Source of the DNA: an uncultured Bacilli bacterium
GTDB taxonomy: Bacteria; Bacillota_I; Bacilli_A; RF39; UBA660
Assembly (NCBI GenBank): GCA_944329425.1
Contig: CALVIG010000008.1
Location: 1 to 48,611, forward strand
Length of the DNA stretch: 48,611 nt
Reading direction: 5' to 3'
The position numbers and the translations under genes were made by a program. Shown in pieces: positions 1 through 7,538 of the stretch (positions are counted from its first letter, which is position 1; each line of letters opens with the position of its first letter). The notes under the pieces are model-generated. The model was not told the origin of the DNA. It made no database searches and worked only from the letters and a program-made list of their open reading frames with translations.

Positions 1-451
1 TGAAATGGCACGAAAGTGGCTTTGTCATTATTCATAACTTCCTATATATCTTGTCATAAACAAGATATGGAAGCTAAGGTTTACCACCTTAGAAACCGTA
101 TTAATTTAACACTATCGCCACTTTCATTGAACAATGTTCAACAAAACGTGTTATCAGACAAAAATTATTATCAGACAATTTCGGAAGAAAGTTTTGATTA
201 TTCAATAAATTATCTAACTTTTTGTCTGATAAAATTTTAGTAAATATTATATTTGAATATTGAATTTATTAATAACAAAGCATAATTTCGCGATTATAAT
301 TGATAAATTTACTAATTTTAACAATATTTCCTATTGATAGTCAGAAAATATTATCAGACAAATTATTAACTATAAATATTGTTTTATAAGGGGAAAAATC
401 AATTTTGCCCGATAATACGAAAAGTCCGATAAAACGTGCCACGTTTATAAA
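1..451. other. AT-rich gene-free spacer at the end of the recombinase element
   Basis: No convincing gene lies here. The stretch carries several copies of the 9-12 base motif TTATCAGACAAA: direct copies near 151, 168 and 351, an inverted copy near 221, and two degenerate CCGATAA versions near 412 and 427. A 7-base inverted pair, TGGCACG at 6-12 and CGTGCCA at 435-441, brackets the region. It sits directly downstream of a serine recombinase, so element-end or recombinase-binding sequence is a reasonable inference but is not proven. Confidence 0.45.
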
Positions 452-2296
<1,845 letters not shown>

Positions 2297-2311
2297 TCAA
2301 CTCCTTTTACT

Positions 2312-2364
2312 AAAAAAAGAGGAGTCAAAAGTATCTAGTAAAGTCTAAATACTACTGACTCCTC
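2312..2364 (-). terminator. Terminator/attenuator hairpin in the recombinase leader
   Basis: Arms GAGGAGTCA (2319-2327) and TGACTCCTC (2356-2364) pair perfectly, with an inner AGTAT/ATACT pairing, and on the minus strand are followed by seven T. The hairpin lies between the tiny ORF at 2335-2412 and the recombinase ribosome binding site. It looks like an intrinsic terminator that recombinase transcripts must read through. Confidence 0.7.
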
Positions 2365-2412
2365 ATTAAATTCAATATTATATATTTTAATTTTATCTTT
2401 GCTTTTTATCAT
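2335..2412 (-). CDS. 25-aa leader peptide candidate upstream of the recombinase
   Basis: A short frame starts at ATG 2412 with a very good GGAGGT site six bases upstream and ends at TAG 2335-2337, inside the terminator hairpin. It encodes a 25-residue charged peptide beginning MIKSKDKIKIYN and ending VVFRLY. An in-frame ATG at 2448 would extend it by 12 residues but has little leader before it. No family is recognised. Its position (promoter, peptide, terminator, recombinase) fits either a free-standing small gene or a translated leader that controls attenuation. Both readings are inference. Confidence 0.5.
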   Translation of the reverse strand: MIKSKDKIKIYNIEFNEESVVFRLY

Positions 2413-2457
2413 CGGTGTACCTCCATTTCTAGAGAATACCTCTTTCATTGGTTATAT

Positions 2458-2502
2458 ATAATATCATTTTTTTGAAAAATGTCAATTCCCTCTATAGGGA
2501 AT
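2458..2502 (-). promoter_or_regulatory. Promoter with overlapping palindromic operator for the recombinase leader
   Basis: On the minus strand TTGACA (2485-2480) and TATTAT (2463-2458) are separated by 16 bases, a strong sigma-A type promoter. A palindrome with arms ATTCCCT and AGGGAAT and a 4-base centre covers 2485-2502 and abuts the -35 box, so a repressor bound there would block polymerase. The regulator is unknown. The 90-aa protein just upstream is an untested candidate. Confidence 0.65.
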
Positions 2503-2511
2503 ACATAGTAT

Positions 2512-2784
2512 TTAATTAGTTTTTAAGTAATCTTCTAATTCAGATAATTTAATTTTGTTAGATAAGTTTTCAATAAATATCTCATTAGAATAATTAAAAG
2601 CAAGAAATGTTATATCATTAATTATTATTCTATGTGGTTCAACATAGGTTAAGTTAGTTCTGTCAATTTTTCTTATACTACCGTTTATTATTTTTAGAGT
2701 AGTATTTGAAAATTCACATATTAGTTCTAACTTCTTTTTTAATGATTCTTCAATAACAACTTCTTGCTTAATAATATTTACCAT
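2512..2784 (-). CDS. Uncharacterised 90-aa protein next to the recombinase
   Basis: This is a 90-residue protein starting MVNIIKQEVVIEESLKKK. I do not recognise a family. It looks like a small soluble alpha/beta protein without membrane segments. A longer in-frame reading reaches 2970 but would run through tRNA-Gly and its terminators, so it is not credible. ATG 2784 lies about eight bases after an AAAGGA site. The alternative ATG at 2793 sits directly on that site and is less likely. It lies between the tRNA terminators and the recombinase operator, in the same orientation as the recombinase, so it is probably an accessory gene of the same element. It could be a regulator, but no HTH motif is visible. 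Confidence 0.6.
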   Translation of the reverse strand: MVNIIKQEVVIEESLKKKLELICEFSNTTLKIINGSIRKIDRTNLTYVEPHRIIINDITFLAFNYSNEIFIENLSNKIKLSELEDYLKTN

Positions 2785-2853
2785 AAATACCATCCTTTCT
2801 TTGTAGCATAGTCTTTGTATTCTTCCAAGCTTGACACGTGGAGTTCGATAAAC

Positions 2854-2881
2854 AAAAAAACTAACCCAAATTGAGTTAGTT
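2854..2881 (-). terminator. Second terminator downstream of tRNA-Gly
   Basis: Arms AACTAAC (2859-2865) and GTTAGTT (2875-2881) pair, with a 7-base T run on the minus strand. Confidence 0.75.
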
Positions 2882-2886
2882 GTATT

Positions 2887-2909
2887 AAAAAAGCTCGAAA
2901 AGTTCGAGC
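2887..2909 (-). terminator. First terminator downstream of tRNA-Gly
   Basis: Arms GCTCGAA (2893-2899) and TTCGAGC (2903-2909) enclose a 3-base loop, followed by six T on the minus strand. It forms a tandem terminator pair with the hairpin at 2854-2881. Confidence 0.8.
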
Positions 2910-2920
2910 GTATTTCCTTA

Positions 2921-2995
2921 TGGAGCAAGTGATGGGAATCGAACCCACGTCTCAGCCTTGGCAAGGCCACGTACTAGCCGTTGTACTACACCTGC
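2921..2995 (-). tRNA. tRNA-Gly (anticodon GCC)
   Basis: A full cloverleaf can be folded. The acceptor GCAGGTG pairs with CACTTGC with one G-U, the D stem is GTAC/GTAC, the anticodon loop TTGCCAA carries GCC, and a T arm contains TTCGAAT. The 3' CCA is encoded (2921-2923). It is the second gene of a tRNA pair behind tRNA-Cys and is followed by two terminators. Confidence 0.95.
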
Positions 2996-3003
2996 ATATA
3001 AAT

Positions 3004-3078
3004 TGGAGGGGCCAGCCGGATTTGAACCGGCGATCGTGGAGTTGCAGTCCAATGCCTTACCAGCTTGGCTATAGCCCC
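3004..3078 (-). tRNA. tRNA-Cys (anticodon GCA)
   Basis: The acceptor GGGGCTA pairs with TGGCCCC, the D arm has GCC/GGC, the anticodon loop CTGCAAC carries GCA, and the T stem is GCCGG/CCGGC with TTCAAAT. CCA is encoded. The outermost anticodon-stem pair (27-43) is a T-C mismatch. Eight bases separate it from tRNA-Gly, with which it is presumably cotranscribed. Confidence 0.95.
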
Positions 3079-3088
3079 GTGTAAGGAA

Positions 3089-3118
3089 ATTATATCATAA
3101 CAAATGATTAAATATCAA
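3089..3118 (-). promoter_or_regulatory. Promoter of the tRNA-Cys/tRNA-Gly unit
   Basis: On the minus strand TTGATA (3118-3113) and TATAAT (3094-3089) are separated by 18 bases, ending about 10 bases before tRNA-Cys. Confidence 0.65.
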
Positions 3119-3158
3119 GTATTATTCCTTACATTTTATGTAAATTAATAAATAAATA

Positions 3159-3593
3159 TTATTTTAAACCATATTTATTTACTAAAATTTTAATTAGTTT
3201 ATCAACTAAATGATAAGTAATAACTAAAAATGCAATAAGTACTATTATTGGTAAGAAAAAATCAATTAAAGTAAACACGAATAGTAACCCAAATAAAATA
3301 ATTAAAACAATTATACCAACGGTTACATAACTACTATTAATCCATTTTTTATCAACACTATTAACATTTTGATCTGAAATGTTTAAAACGACTAATAAAC
3401 ACAACAAAACTATTATAACAATACTATATATTATTATGGTCTTTGATTCCCTTAAATCAAATAATAAAGAGTAAAAACCACCATCAATACAATAAATTAA
3501 AGTCAAAATAATTCCTATTAATAAACAAAGAAATTTTATTACTTTGCTACTTTTTTCTAAAAATTCTTTTTCTTTGTTTTTCTTTTTAATCAT
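3159..3593 (-). CDS. Small multi-pass membrane protein, unknown function
   Basis: This 144-residue protein opens with a lysine/glutamate-rich cytoplasmic stretch (MIKKKNKEKEFLEK) and has about four hydrophobic segments at roughly 18-36, 52-70, 88-108 and 110-132. No family or catalytic motif is recognised. ATG 3593 has a GAGGTG site nine bases upstream. It is on the same strand as the PH-domain protein but is separated from it by a weak hairpin and about 60 bases. Confidence 0.7.
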   Translation of the reverse strand: MIKKKNKEKEFLEKSSKVIKFLCLLIGIILTLIYCIDGGFYSLLFDLRESKTIIIYSIVIIVLLCLLVVLNISDQNVNSVDKKWINSSYVTVGIIVLIILFGLLFVFTLIDFFLPIIVLIAFLVITYHLVDKLIKILVNKYGLK

Positions 3594-3647
3594 TAACTAA
3601 AACACCTCGTAAAACATTATATAATGAATTATTTTTTTTGTAAATAA

Positions 3648-3671
3648 AAAGAACCCTAATTAGAATTCTTT
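3648..3671 (-). terminator. Weak hairpin at the end of the PH-domain gene
   Basis: AAAGAA pairs with TTCTTT around a 12-base loop that contains the start of the stop-codon region, and T-rich sequence follows on the minus strand. The stem is short. Confidence 0.35.
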
Positions 3672-4108
3672 GTATTGTTATTTAAATATTTAAGTTTTTC
3701 ATCAACTAAGTATTTAGATAAAGCATCTTCAATCTTTGGTAATGCCCTCTTATCTAAACACCCTATTGTAAAATGTTCTTTTACAGTATCAATTTCTACT
3801 AAACCAAACAAAATATTTGATCTTATTTCAAAATCATTTAACATGTCGGGAGTAATAGAAGTATAAAAATATCTTCCAAGCATTCTTTTTCTACCTAGTA
3901 ACATTCTTTTATTAGTAAAAACTACCACAGTAGTATAAAAAGGCATCGTCCACTTAGTATCTTTTTGGCCTACAAACGTAAATAAAACAACTTCATCCTC
4001 ATTTATATGCTGTTCTACTACTTTAGAATGCCATTTTATGTTCCATGCTATTGTTTTGGGATATTTTTTTAAAAAATCTTTACAACTTTGATATACAATC
4101 CCAGTCAT
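3656..4108 (-). CDS. Bacterial PH-domain-like protein
   Basis: This 150-residue soluble protein has a central stretch (about 35-125) with the pattern of bacterial PH (bPH) domains: alternating beta strands with VVVFTNKRMLLGRKRM, a Y-F-Y-x-S-I strand, and a C-terminal helix at about 120-140. Such domains usually act as binding or scaffold modules. No catalytic residues are visible. Only two bases separate it from the membrane thioredoxin-like gene upstream, so the two form an operon. The ribosome binding site is weak (GGTGA), which suggests translational coupling. The family call rests on pattern only. Confidence 0.55.
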   Translation of the reverse strand: MTGIVYQSCKDFLKKYPKTIAWNIKWHSKVVEQHINEDEVVLFTFVGQKDTKWTMPFYTTVVVFTNKRMLLGRKRMLGRYFYTSITPDMLNDFEIRSNILFGLVEIDTVKEHFTIGCLDKRALPKIEDALSKYLVDEKLKYLNNNTKNSN

Positions 4109-4110
4109 TT

Positions 4111-4695
4111 TTATTCACCATACCCGTTAGCTTCAAAAAATGATTTAATTGTATTTAAGTCCACATAACCACTATTAACCGCAACCGTTTGCCCATTTTT
4201 AACTATAAGTACTAAAGGTGTTCCCCATTCCTCAGTATTTAAATAATCCAAAGAACTATTAAAAGTTGTCCAATCTTCGTTAGTAAATTTATCTGTGTCA
4301 ATGTAATTTATGGTTAACTTCATATCATCCATAGCTTGTTTTAAAGTTGGAGTAAATAACTCACAATAAGTACATGTTGGTCTTGCAACCAAAATAATGT
4401 TTTGTTCATCTTCCTTTATTAAGCTTAAATATTCATCTAAGGTAACCTCGTTAAAACCAGCTGTTTCTAACGTAACAGTTTCTTCACTACTTGCACTATC
4501 ATCTTTCATGTATGATACTCCAATAGCTCCACCTATTACTATAAGAATTAACAATATTATTCCAATAATTTTAAGAACCTTACCTACTATTTTTTCAGAC
4601 TTAGTATATTTAGTTAATATAACCGTACCTACTACCGAACTTATTACGGTAATTAAAGACATAACACATATAGCAATTATTAAAACATTAATCAT
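4111..4695 (-). CDS. Membrane-anchored thioredoxin-like protein
   Basis: This 194-residue protein has two N-terminal hydrophobic segments (about 3-28 and 41-63) followed by a thioredoxin-like domain with the redox motif CTYC in ARPTCTYCELFTP and a strand-turn WGTPLVLIVKNGQ that supplies the cis-proline. It probably acts outside the membrane or at its face as a thiol-disulfide protein. Length is short compared with DsbA-type proteins. It resembles the thioredoxin-like proteins found near bacteriocin genes, but no bacteriocin genes are nearby. GGAGGG lies just before ATG 4695. A terminator separates it from prs, and it forms an operon with the PH-domain gene. Confidence 0.75.
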   Translation of the reverse strand: MINVLIIAICVMSLITVISSVVGTVILTKYTKSEKIVGKVLKIIGIILLILIVIGGAIGVSYMKDDSASSEETVTLETAGFNEVTLDEYLSLIKEDEQNIILVARPTCTYCELFTPTLKQAMDDMKLTINYIDTDKFTNEDWTTFNSSLDYLNTEEWGTPLVLIVKNGQTVAVNSGYVDLNTIKSFFEANGYGE

Positions 4696-4730
4696 AATTC
4701 CCTCCTATATGTATACATTATACTACAAAA

Positions 4731-4756
4731 TAAAAAGAATTAAAATATTAATTCTT
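4731..4756 (-). terminator. Terminator overlapping the 3' end of prs
   Basis: Arms AAGAATTAA (4735-4743) and TTAATTCTT (4748-4756) pair, with T-rich sequence after them on the minus strand. The prs stop codon (4748-4750) lies inside the stem. Confidence 0.7.
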
Positions 4757-5851
4757 ACCTCTTTTTTTATCAAGCATTTCTATGATTTTTTGCTTACCAT
4801 TTTTTAGTTCAGATATCGATCCACTAGAATTTAAGGTATCTATTATGTCAGATGCATAAGATGAACAATCAACCATTTTATACCAAGGCATTTTAGTTAC
4901 TTCAGAATCAACATAAGTAAGATTGGTTGAATAAAGTTTATCAAACAATCCAGATTTAAACGCTTCATTAAATTTATCAAAACCATTTGTAAACATAGCA
5001 AAAGTTGAAATCAAGTATACTTTTTGAGCGCCACGTTGTTTAAGGTCATTTGCAACATCTAACATAGAACCACCAGATGCTATCATATCATCAACAACTA
5101 TTGCGGTTTTACCAGTTAAATTTCTACCTAAATATTCATGTGCAACAATTGGGTTCTTTCCGTCTACTATTTTACTCAAATCTCGCCTTTTATGAAACAT
5201 TCCAACATCAGCCTGAAACATGTTTGCATAGTATCTTGCCCTGTCCATAGCACCCGTATCTGGACTTATAAATATAACATCCGAAGAAACAAAATCCTCA
5301 TTTTTAATAAATTCTTTTAAAATAGTGTTTGTAGGATAAAAATTTTCAAAAGACATACTATTTGGAACGGCATTTTGTATGTTAGGATCATGAACGTCAA
5401 AAGTAACAATAGTACTAACTCCTAAGCTTTGTAATTCCTGTAAAGCTAAGGCACAATCCAAAGATTCTCTTCCTTTTCTTCTGTGTTGTCTAGATTCATA
5501 CAAAAGTGGCATTACAACAGATATTCTATCAGCCTGTCCTCTTATTGCAGAAATAACCCTTTTTATATCTTGATAATGGTCATCAGGTGACATATGATTA
5601 TCATAACCAAACATTTTATAGGTTTCACTATGATTACCAACATCAGATAGTATGTATAAATCTTTATCTCTAACACTATCCTTTATAACAACCTTTCCTT
5701 CTCCATTATTAAATCTAACTTGTTCAATAGGAATAATAAAGCTTTCAGATATTTGTCTTTTTTCCATGATTTTACTATCAATACTCTTCCCAAAATTTTC
5801 ACAATTCTTCATTACTATAAGGCCTAATTCATCCTTATATTTACTACTCAT
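4748..5851 (-). CDS. prs: Ribose-phosphate pyrophosphokinase (PRPP synthetase)
   Basis: The enzyme makes PRPP from ribose 5-phosphate and ATP for nucleotide, NAD, His and Trp synthesis. The PRPP-binding loop VVDDMIASGGS is at 252-262. The FDVHD segment at 151-155, the catalytic flexible loop KRRDLS at 221-226 and the residues around SPDTGAMDRAR at 196-206 fit the family. At 367 residues it is longer than the usual 310-320, with an N-terminal extension and an insertion that suggest a divergent subfamily. ATG 5851 has a strong AAGGAGG site. It is bounded by terminators on both sides, so it is probably monocistronic. Confidence 0.9.
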   Translation of the reverse strand: MSSKYKDELGLIVMKNCENFGKSIDSKIMEKRQISESFIIPIEQVRFNNGEGKVVIKDSVRDKDLYILSDVGNHSETYKMFGYDNHMSPDDHYQDIKRVISAIRGQADRISVVMPLLYESRQHRRKGRESLDCALALQELQSLGVSTIVTFDVHDPNIQNAVPNSMSFENFYPTNTILKEFIKNEDFVSSDVIFISPDTGAMDRARYYANMFQADVGMFHKRRDLSKIVDGKNPIVAHEYLGRNLTGKTAIVVDDMIASGGSMLDVANDLKQRGAQKVYLISTFAMFTNGFDKFNEAFKSGLFDKLYSTNLTYVDSEVTKMPWYKMVDCSSYASDIIDTLNSSGSISELKNGKQKIIEMLDKKRGKN

Positions 5852-5870
5852 ATATACCTCCTTAAATACA

Positions 5871-5902
5871 AAAAACTAGCACAAAATAGTGTTAGTTTTT
5901 TC
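5871..5902 (-). terminator. Hairpin terminator between the tiny membrane ORF and prs
   Basis: AACTAGCAC (5874-5882) pairs with GTGTTAGTT (5889-5897) with one G-U. T runs occur on both strands, so it can work in both directions. It encloses the stop codon of the 32-aa ORF. Confidence 0.7.
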
Positions 5903-5974
5903 GTCAATAATATTAAAAGAAACAGATAATAATAAAAAAGTAATCAAAATTATTGTAACAACATAATTTACCAT
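5876..5974 (-). CDS. 32-aa hydrophobic peptide, single membrane segment
   Basis: A short frame begins at ATG 5974, about seven bases after an AGAGG site, and ends at TAG 5876-5878 inside a terminator hairpin. An alternative ATG lies at 5980. The peptide starts MVNYVVTIILITFLLLSVSF and ends with a short polar tail finishing in Cys. The first 20 residues form one transmembrane helix. The hairpin position mirrors other genes in this window, which supports a real gene. It could be a small regulatory membrane peptide or a type I toxin-like peptide. No antitoxin RNA is obvious. Confidence 0.45.
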   Translation of the reverse strand: MVNYVVTIILITFLLLSVSFNIIDEKTNTILC

Positions 5975-6020
5975 ATCCATACCTCTTATAAATAAATTAT
6001 AACAAATATTTTAAAACATG

Positions 6021-6593
6021 TTAACTTAAATTCCATTTTTTATTAATTTCTTTATTCTTATTAATTAGTTTTTCGTATCTTTCTTCCTCACTAAATACAC
6101 AACCACAGTATTTTTGCATGTATAAACCAATTTCTCTTGCTTTATTTTGACCATATCTAAAACCTGGTCTAAAATCTTTATATAAAAACTTTATATCATA
6201 CTTCTTGGAAAGCATTTCACCAGTTCTTTTTAACAATTCATGATCTTGATAAGGACTTATTAAAAGAGTTGTTGAAAAAGCATCAAAGTTATGTTCTTTA
6301 GCATATTTAGCAGTTTTTTCCAAACGACATAAGTAACAGTAACCACAACGATTATCTAATTTATCAACAACGTTTTTACAAAATTCCCTTAGCCCATAAT
6401 AATCATCTATAATTAAAGGAATTCCTATTTTCTTATCATAATCCTTTAAACATTCTAACCTAGCTTCATATTCCTTGTATGGATGGATATTTGGATTATA
6501 CCAAAAACTAGTTATATCTATGTTTTCTTTTTGTAATTCTTCAACGCAATACACGCTACAAGGTGCACAACACGTATGTAATAATAGTTTCAT
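6021..6593 (-). CDS. queH: Epoxyqueuosine reductase QueH
   Basis: QueH catalyses the last step of queuosine synthesis, reducing epoxyqueuosine in tRNA anticodon position 34, and is the cobalamin-independent alternative to QueG. The 190-residue protein starts with the family signature HTCCAPCS (C8, C9, C12), then FWYNPNIHPYKEYEAR, CGYCYLCR (C83, C86, C89), the STTLLISPYQ motif and CGC near the C-terminus (C163, C165). These cysteines bind the iron-sulfur and metal cofactors in the family. It begins two bases after the Fic gene ends, so the two are cotranscribed. No other queuosine gene is in the window. Confidence 0.92.
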   Translation of the reverse strand: MKLLLHTCCAPCSVYCVEELQKENIDITSFWYNPNIHPYKEYEARLECLKDYDKKIGIPLIIDDYYGLREFCKNVVDKLDNRCGYCYLCRLEKTAKYAKEHNFDAFSTTLLISPYQDHELLKRTGEMLSKKYDIKFLYKDFRPGFRYGQNKAREIGLYMQKYCGCVFSEEERYEKLINKNKEINKKWNLS

Positions 6594-6595
6594 TT

Positions 6596-7486
6596 TTATT
6601 TTTCCTTCTTTTGGGCATTTAAATCAGCATCTTCATATGATAAATCTTTTTTAATACTTATATCTAATGCCATTATAGAATCACATATCTTAAAATAATA
6701 AAAATTTATAATATCACTAAAATCATCTTTTACAAGTGCATTATTCATTGCCTTTTGATATTTTTCTTTTTCTTTATTTTCTACATAAATTGGTGGTATA
6801 TTTGCAAGTCTAAACAGTAAATTAATAAAAGCTCTGGTCGCCCTGCCATTACCATCCTCAAAAGGATGAATCTTTATGATTTTACATTTAAGTTTAACAC
6901 AATCATTAATATAATCAATCAAATTATTAACATCTATATTTTCACCTAATTTTATTCCTCTTTTTACTAACTCATCAACAACGGGTTTTAACGCATTCAT
7001 CTCGTGGGTAATATCCCAATAGGGACATAATTCTACACTTCCGGTATTTAACCCATTTTGTGAATTACCCAACAAATATATTTCTCTTTGACGATATTTT
7101 CCACCAAATTCTGGAAACGGTGTTTTTGAATACAAAGCTTCATGAATATAAGATAAATCATATATATTTATATTTTCCAAATCTTTTTTTGTTTGAATAT
7201 AGTTATAAACACATGCTAAACCATCTTTTTCTTCTTTTGAATGTACCTGCTCTAATTTGCTTTCATTATATATGTACCTTCTCTTGAAATTATAAACTAT
7301 TTGGTCAAAGCACTGCTTTTCAACAAAACTGTAATATGTCTTTATTATGATTTCAGGTACTCCATCATGAACGTATAATCTTTTTTCTTTTTTTCTCATT
7401 TCATAACCATCGAATAATAAAGATATATATTTCCTTGCTTCTTCGTTGCTAAAGCCAGAAATACCGTAAAAGTTTTGCTTATCCAT
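6596..7486 (-). CDS. Fic-family protein (probable AMPylase/nucleotidyltransferase)
   Basis: Fic proteins transfer AMP or other groups from nucleotides to protein hydroxyls. The active-site motif HPFEDGNGR is complete at 207-215, including the catalytic H207 and the phosphate-binding DGNGR. The flap KYRQREIYLLG at 130-140 precedes it. The N-terminal part (about 50-100) is helical. A degenerate ESKLEQ stretch near 75-80 sits where an inhibitory helix may be, but lacks the standard S/T-x-x-x-E-G/N form. The protein is 296 residues. ATG 7486 follows AGAGGTGA. No antitoxin partner is visible beside it, and it is coupled to queH downstream. Confidence 0.88.
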   Translation of the reverse strand: MDKQNFYGISGFSNEEARKYISLLFDGYEMRKKEKRLYVHDGVPEIIIKTYYSFVEKQCFDQIVYNFKRRYIYNESKLEQVHSKEEKDGLACVYNYIQTKKDLENINIYDLSYIHEALYSKTPFPEFGGKYRQREIYLLGNSQNGLNTGSVELCPYWDITHEMNALKPVVDELVKRGIKLGENIDVNNLIDYINDCVKLKCKIIKIHPFEDGNGRATRAFINLLFRLANIPPIYVENKEKEKYQKAMNNALVKDDFSDIINFYYFKICDSIMALDISIKKDLSYEDADLNAQKKEK

Positions 7487-7538
7487 AATATCACCTCTTA
7501 CGGCAATATGCTATCATTTTTTTATAATTTAGTCAAAT

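Noticed and set aside
16-240. 74-codon plus-strand ORF at the window start (GTG start)
   Set aside because: No ribosome binding site, codon pattern not gene-like, and it overlaps the repeated TTATCAGACAAA motifs.
2785-2970. N-terminal extension of the 90-aa protein
   Set aside because: It would translate through tRNA-Gly and two terminators. A good start with ribosome binding site exists at 2784.
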